Shown: positions 30,564 to 32,562 of the stretch, piece after piece
How positions within the stretch are numbered: position 1 is the stretch's first letter
Layout of the letters: the number at the start of each line of letters is the position of its first letter
Assembly: GCA_050288425.1 (NCBI GenBank)
Contig: JBNKDU010000196.1
Coordinates: 1 to 32,562 of the forward strand
DNA length: 32,562 nucleotides
Direction of reading: 5' to 3'
Source: JARRKU01 sp050288425
Lineage (GTDB): Bacteria; Desulfobacterota; Desulfobacteria; Desulfobacterales; Desulfosarcinaceae
Position numbers and translations under genes: made by a program
Notes under the pieces: generated by a model
The model's database searches: none
What the model was told of the DNA's origin: nothing
What the model saw: the letters and a program-made list of their open reading frames with translations, nothing else

Positions 30564-31289
30564 ATGGCCGAACAACCCATTCTCGAACTCAAGAACGTCC
30601 ATTCCAGCTACGGCAATATCCGGGCCCTCAAAGGGGTGTCGCTCAAGGTCTATCCCGGCGAGATCGTGGCCATCATCGGCGCCAACGGCGCCGGCAAGTC
30701 CACCACCTTGATGAGCACCTGCTGTATCGTACCCATCGACAAAGGGGAGATCTGGTACAATGGATCCGCGATTCACGGTACTTCGGCGGAAGATCTGCCC
30801 AAGGCCGGATTGTGCCAGGTGCCCGAGGGACGGCGCATCTTCCCGCGGTTGACCGTCGACGAGAACCTGACCCTGGGCGCGTTTTTCCGCAATGACAAGG
30901 TAGACATCGAAGCCGACCGGGCGGTGGTGTTCGACCTGTTTCCCATTCTCCGGGATCGCCGCAAACAGAACGGCGGCACCCTCTCCGGAGGAGAACAGCA
31001 GATGCTGGCCATCGCCCGGGCCCTGATGGGCCGTCCCAAGGTCCTGCTGCTGGATGAGCCTTCCCTGGGACTGGCGCCGCTGATCGTGCAGAAGATCTTC
31101 GATATCGTCAGCGATATCAGCCAGAAGGAGGGGACCACCATCCTGCTGGTGGAGCAGAACGCCAACATCGCCCTGCAGGTCGCCAATCGCGGCTACGTGC
31201 TGGAAACCGGCAACATCACCATGGAAGACGATGCCAAGAAACTGCTGCACAATCCCGAGATCCGAAAGGCCTACCTGGGAGAAGTATAA
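30564..31289 (+). CDS. livF: Liv transporter ATP-binding protein LivF
   Basis: The second ATPase of the importer, 241 residues. Walker A is GANGAGKST (39-47), signature LSGGEQQ (140-146), Walker B LLLDEPSLGL (161-170) and the switch region LVEQNAN, with the Gln-Asn typical of LivF in place of His. ATG 30564 follows the livM TAG with no gap, and GGAGGG at the end of livM serves as ribosome site. It ends the gntR2-liv unit; a loose GAGGGG/CCCCTC dyad (31311-31335) is the only terminator-like sequence after it. Confidence 0.96.
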   Translation: MAEQPILELKNVHSSYGNIRALKGVSLKVYPGEIVAIIGANGAGKSTTLMSTCCIVPIDKGEIWYNGSAIHGTSAEDLPKAGLCQVPEGRRIFPRLTVDENLTLGAFFRNDKVDIEADRAVVFDLFPILRDRRKQNGGTLSGGEQQMLAIARALMGRPKVLLLDEPSLGLAPLIVQKIFDIVSDISQKEGTTILLVEQNANIALQVANRGYVLETGNITMEDDAKKLLHNPEIRKAYLGEV

Positions 31290-31379
31290 CCCCCAATGTT
31301 TCTAAAGACGGAGGGGAATAACTGCCGGACCCCTCTTACATGGAGGCACCGCCGTTACGCGTTGCACGTCCATCCCGGA

Positions 31380-32189
31380 CTATTTTGAATTCTTCCTCCC
31401 ACAAATCTCGATCAACATATCTATATCTTTTTCCGCATTGTCCACGGCCCCGCTGCCGAAAGGAAGATTCGTGTCCTTGAAGAACAGATAGAGTTCTTTA
31501 TTTTCCTTTTCCAAAGCATGATTTCGAATCTTATCCTTCATGCGCATCCCATAATAGGCCGTAGCAAAATGAGATTTGCCGGTGTTTGCCAGATACCGTT
31601 CCGCCACATCTTTCCAGGGCTTCATCTCCACCTGGTCCTTCCCGCTTAAATTATTGTAATATTGCATGAAAACACCAAGGTATCTCTGGTAGGCAAGATT
31701 CAGAATCGATTCCTTGCTGAGAACATCTTTTGCGGCCGGGTCATATTTTTCTGCGTTGCTTCTGCCAATAGCCATCATCAGGTTCATCATGATGATTCTC
31801 TTGTTCTTGCAAACGAAAGTTCTTCCGAATCGATCCACCAATTCGCGCAGCCACTTGGAAGAATAATTGATCCTGTCCTGCTTCAGGTCGTTTTCATATT
31901 TTTCATCGAGCACTTTAACGGCTCCCGCATAATCCAGGGTCAATTCATGTATCACCTCCAGATGCTCGGCGTTGGAATAGCCCAGCACCCTGATAATATA
32001 GTCATTCCATCCATCCAGAAGCTCCTTGTTCTCCCGGGGGGCCGATGCGAAAAGATCCAGGAAGTCCTGTTGGGAAATTGCGCTGTTTCCCTCTTTTGAA
32101 TCGGCAACGCCTGCTGTCAGACAGACCGACATCAGGAGCAGCACCATTGCCGAACCAACGCTGTATTTTTTTATGCTATGCAAAAGCAT
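31380..32189 (-). CDS. exported protein of unknown function, AT-richer than its neighbours
   Basis: A 269-residue product with a signal peptide: basic KK at 7-8, hydrophobic 11-26, and a likely cleavage after G27-V28-A29. A Cys at 23 does not form a proper lipobox. The mature part looks mostly helical and charged, with no metal, nucleotide or catalytic motif I can name; a WxxxxAERYL stretch and many Lys/Glu give no family. ATG 32189 is set by AAGGAG eight bases upstream; a longer reading to 32318 lacks one. Base composition is about 45% GC by hand count of sampled lines, against about 60% for flanking genes, which suggests recent acquisition. No neighbour on this strand explains its role. Confidence 0.72.
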   Translation of the reverse strand: MLLHSIKKYSVGSAMVLLLMSVCLTAGVADSKEGNSAISQQDFLDLFASAPRENKELLDGWNDYIIRVLGYSNAEHLEVIHELTLDYAGAVKVLDEKYENDLKQDRINYSSKWLRELVDRFGRTFVCKNKRIIMMNLMMAIGRSNAEKYDPAAKDVLSKESILNLAYQRYLGVFMQYYNNLSGKDQVEMKPWKDVAERYLANTGKSHFATAYYGMRMKDKIRNHALEKENKELYLFFKDTNLPFGSGAVDNAEKDIDMLIEICGRKNSK

Positions 32190-32562
32190 CGGAAATCTCC
32201 TTCCACAACTGTTCCAGTTTTCGATCGTTGAGATGTTCGAAGGCATGAATTTTGATAAATGCATCGAATGCCATACGATCCACCTTTCCCATGAATGGAC
32301 AGATCTCTTACGGATCATTTTGAATATAGGATCGGCTACTGATAGACAGTCCTCTGCGGCAAATCCACAGATTCTGTATCGAGCCCGAAACAGGCTGAAA
32401 TTCGACAGATCAGAAAACCAGATATCTTTGTCTGAGCCGATTGTAGCGAGTTGAACCGATTTTGGTGAATTGTGATTTGGACATGTATACCGATGGCATT
32501 TCTATGTCAAACACGAATAAGCTTCATCAGCAATTCCGACTGAACATGGTTCAATAAACCCG
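32190..32562. other. 373-bp gene-free right end
   Basis: No coding sequence is supported. On the - strand TTGACA (32510-32505) and TATACA (32489-32484) could be a promoter for the exported-protein gene, but the spacer is only 15 bp and the gene starts 295 bp away. The last 32 bases hold copy 2 of the 21-bp motif. Confidence 0.5.
32531..32551 (+). repeat. 21-bp intergenic motif, copy 2, with perfect dyad
   Basis: Matches 18 of 21 positions of 6570-6590. Here the core extends to a perfect dyad TGAAC-ATG-GTTCA (32541-32553), which makes a protein-binding site as likely as a dispersed repeat. Confidence 0.45.

Noticed and set aside
29319..31250. A 643-codon - strand frame opposite livM and livF
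   Set aside because: Antisense shadow of two clear transporter genes.
31311..31335. GAGGGG/CCCCTC dyad after livF as terminator
   Set aside because: Only six pairs, a 13-base loop and no T-run; too weak to list as a terminator.

Overview
The window looks like the chromosome of a sulfate-reducing member of Desulfobacterota, closest in flavour to Desulfobacteraceae/Desulfosarcinaceae. The evidence is a DsrC with both C-terminal cysteines (13916-14233), a siroheme decarboxylase-type AhbA/AhbB protein (alternative haem route), a pyruvate:ferredoxin oxidoreductase whose cluster cysteines fall at almost the same numbers as in the Desulfovibrio africanus enzyme, rubrerythrin-like and YkgJ-type Fe proteins, and GC-rich coding DNA. 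No rRNA, tRNA, CRISPR array, transposase or phage gene was seen. The lineage is an inference from gene content.

Layout. (1) 1-10350, central carbon metabolism on the + strand: the end of an HD-GYP-type gene, one-chain class I fumarase, ADP-forming acyl-CoA synthetase, a CoA-transferase/GNAT fusion, and nifJ/por. A stack of nested hairpins fills the 300 bp before the fusion gene. (2) 10384-16883, small genes on both strands: YkgJ protein, DUF2914 protein, nitrilase, ahb, yjbQ, dsrC, NifX-like protein, ferritin-like protein, miaA. (3) 16686-20517, signalling on the - strand: hybrid histidine kinase and NtrC-type regulator with overlapping stop and start, then a receiver protein with an overlapping small membrane protein, preceded by a well-matched sigma-54 promoter. 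(4) 20648-31289, amino-acid uptake and oxidation: gntR1-putA on the - strand and gntR2-livGKHMF on the + strand run divergently from a 563-bp region carrying two near-identical 15-bp palindromes of GntR/FadR type. (5) 31380-32562, an AT-richer gene for an exported protein of unknown function and a gene-free end.

Working together (inference). The Liv transporter brings in an amino acid, possibly proline. PutA oxidises proline to glutamate. Further breakdown gives pyruvate and acyl-CoAs, which PFOR, the ADP-forming synthetase (ATP from acyl-CoA) and fumarase can handle, with reduced ferredoxin and DsrC linking to sulfate respiration. The paired GntR paralogues probably tie uptake to oxidation through shared operators.

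Most worth a second look: the twin GntR modules with matched operators; the CoA-transferase/GNAT fusion with Gln where the catalytic Glu is expected; the sigma-54-driven receiver plus membrane-peptide unit beside its likely NtrC activator; the hairpin stack at 4336-4493; and a dyad found both before nifJ and at the window end.
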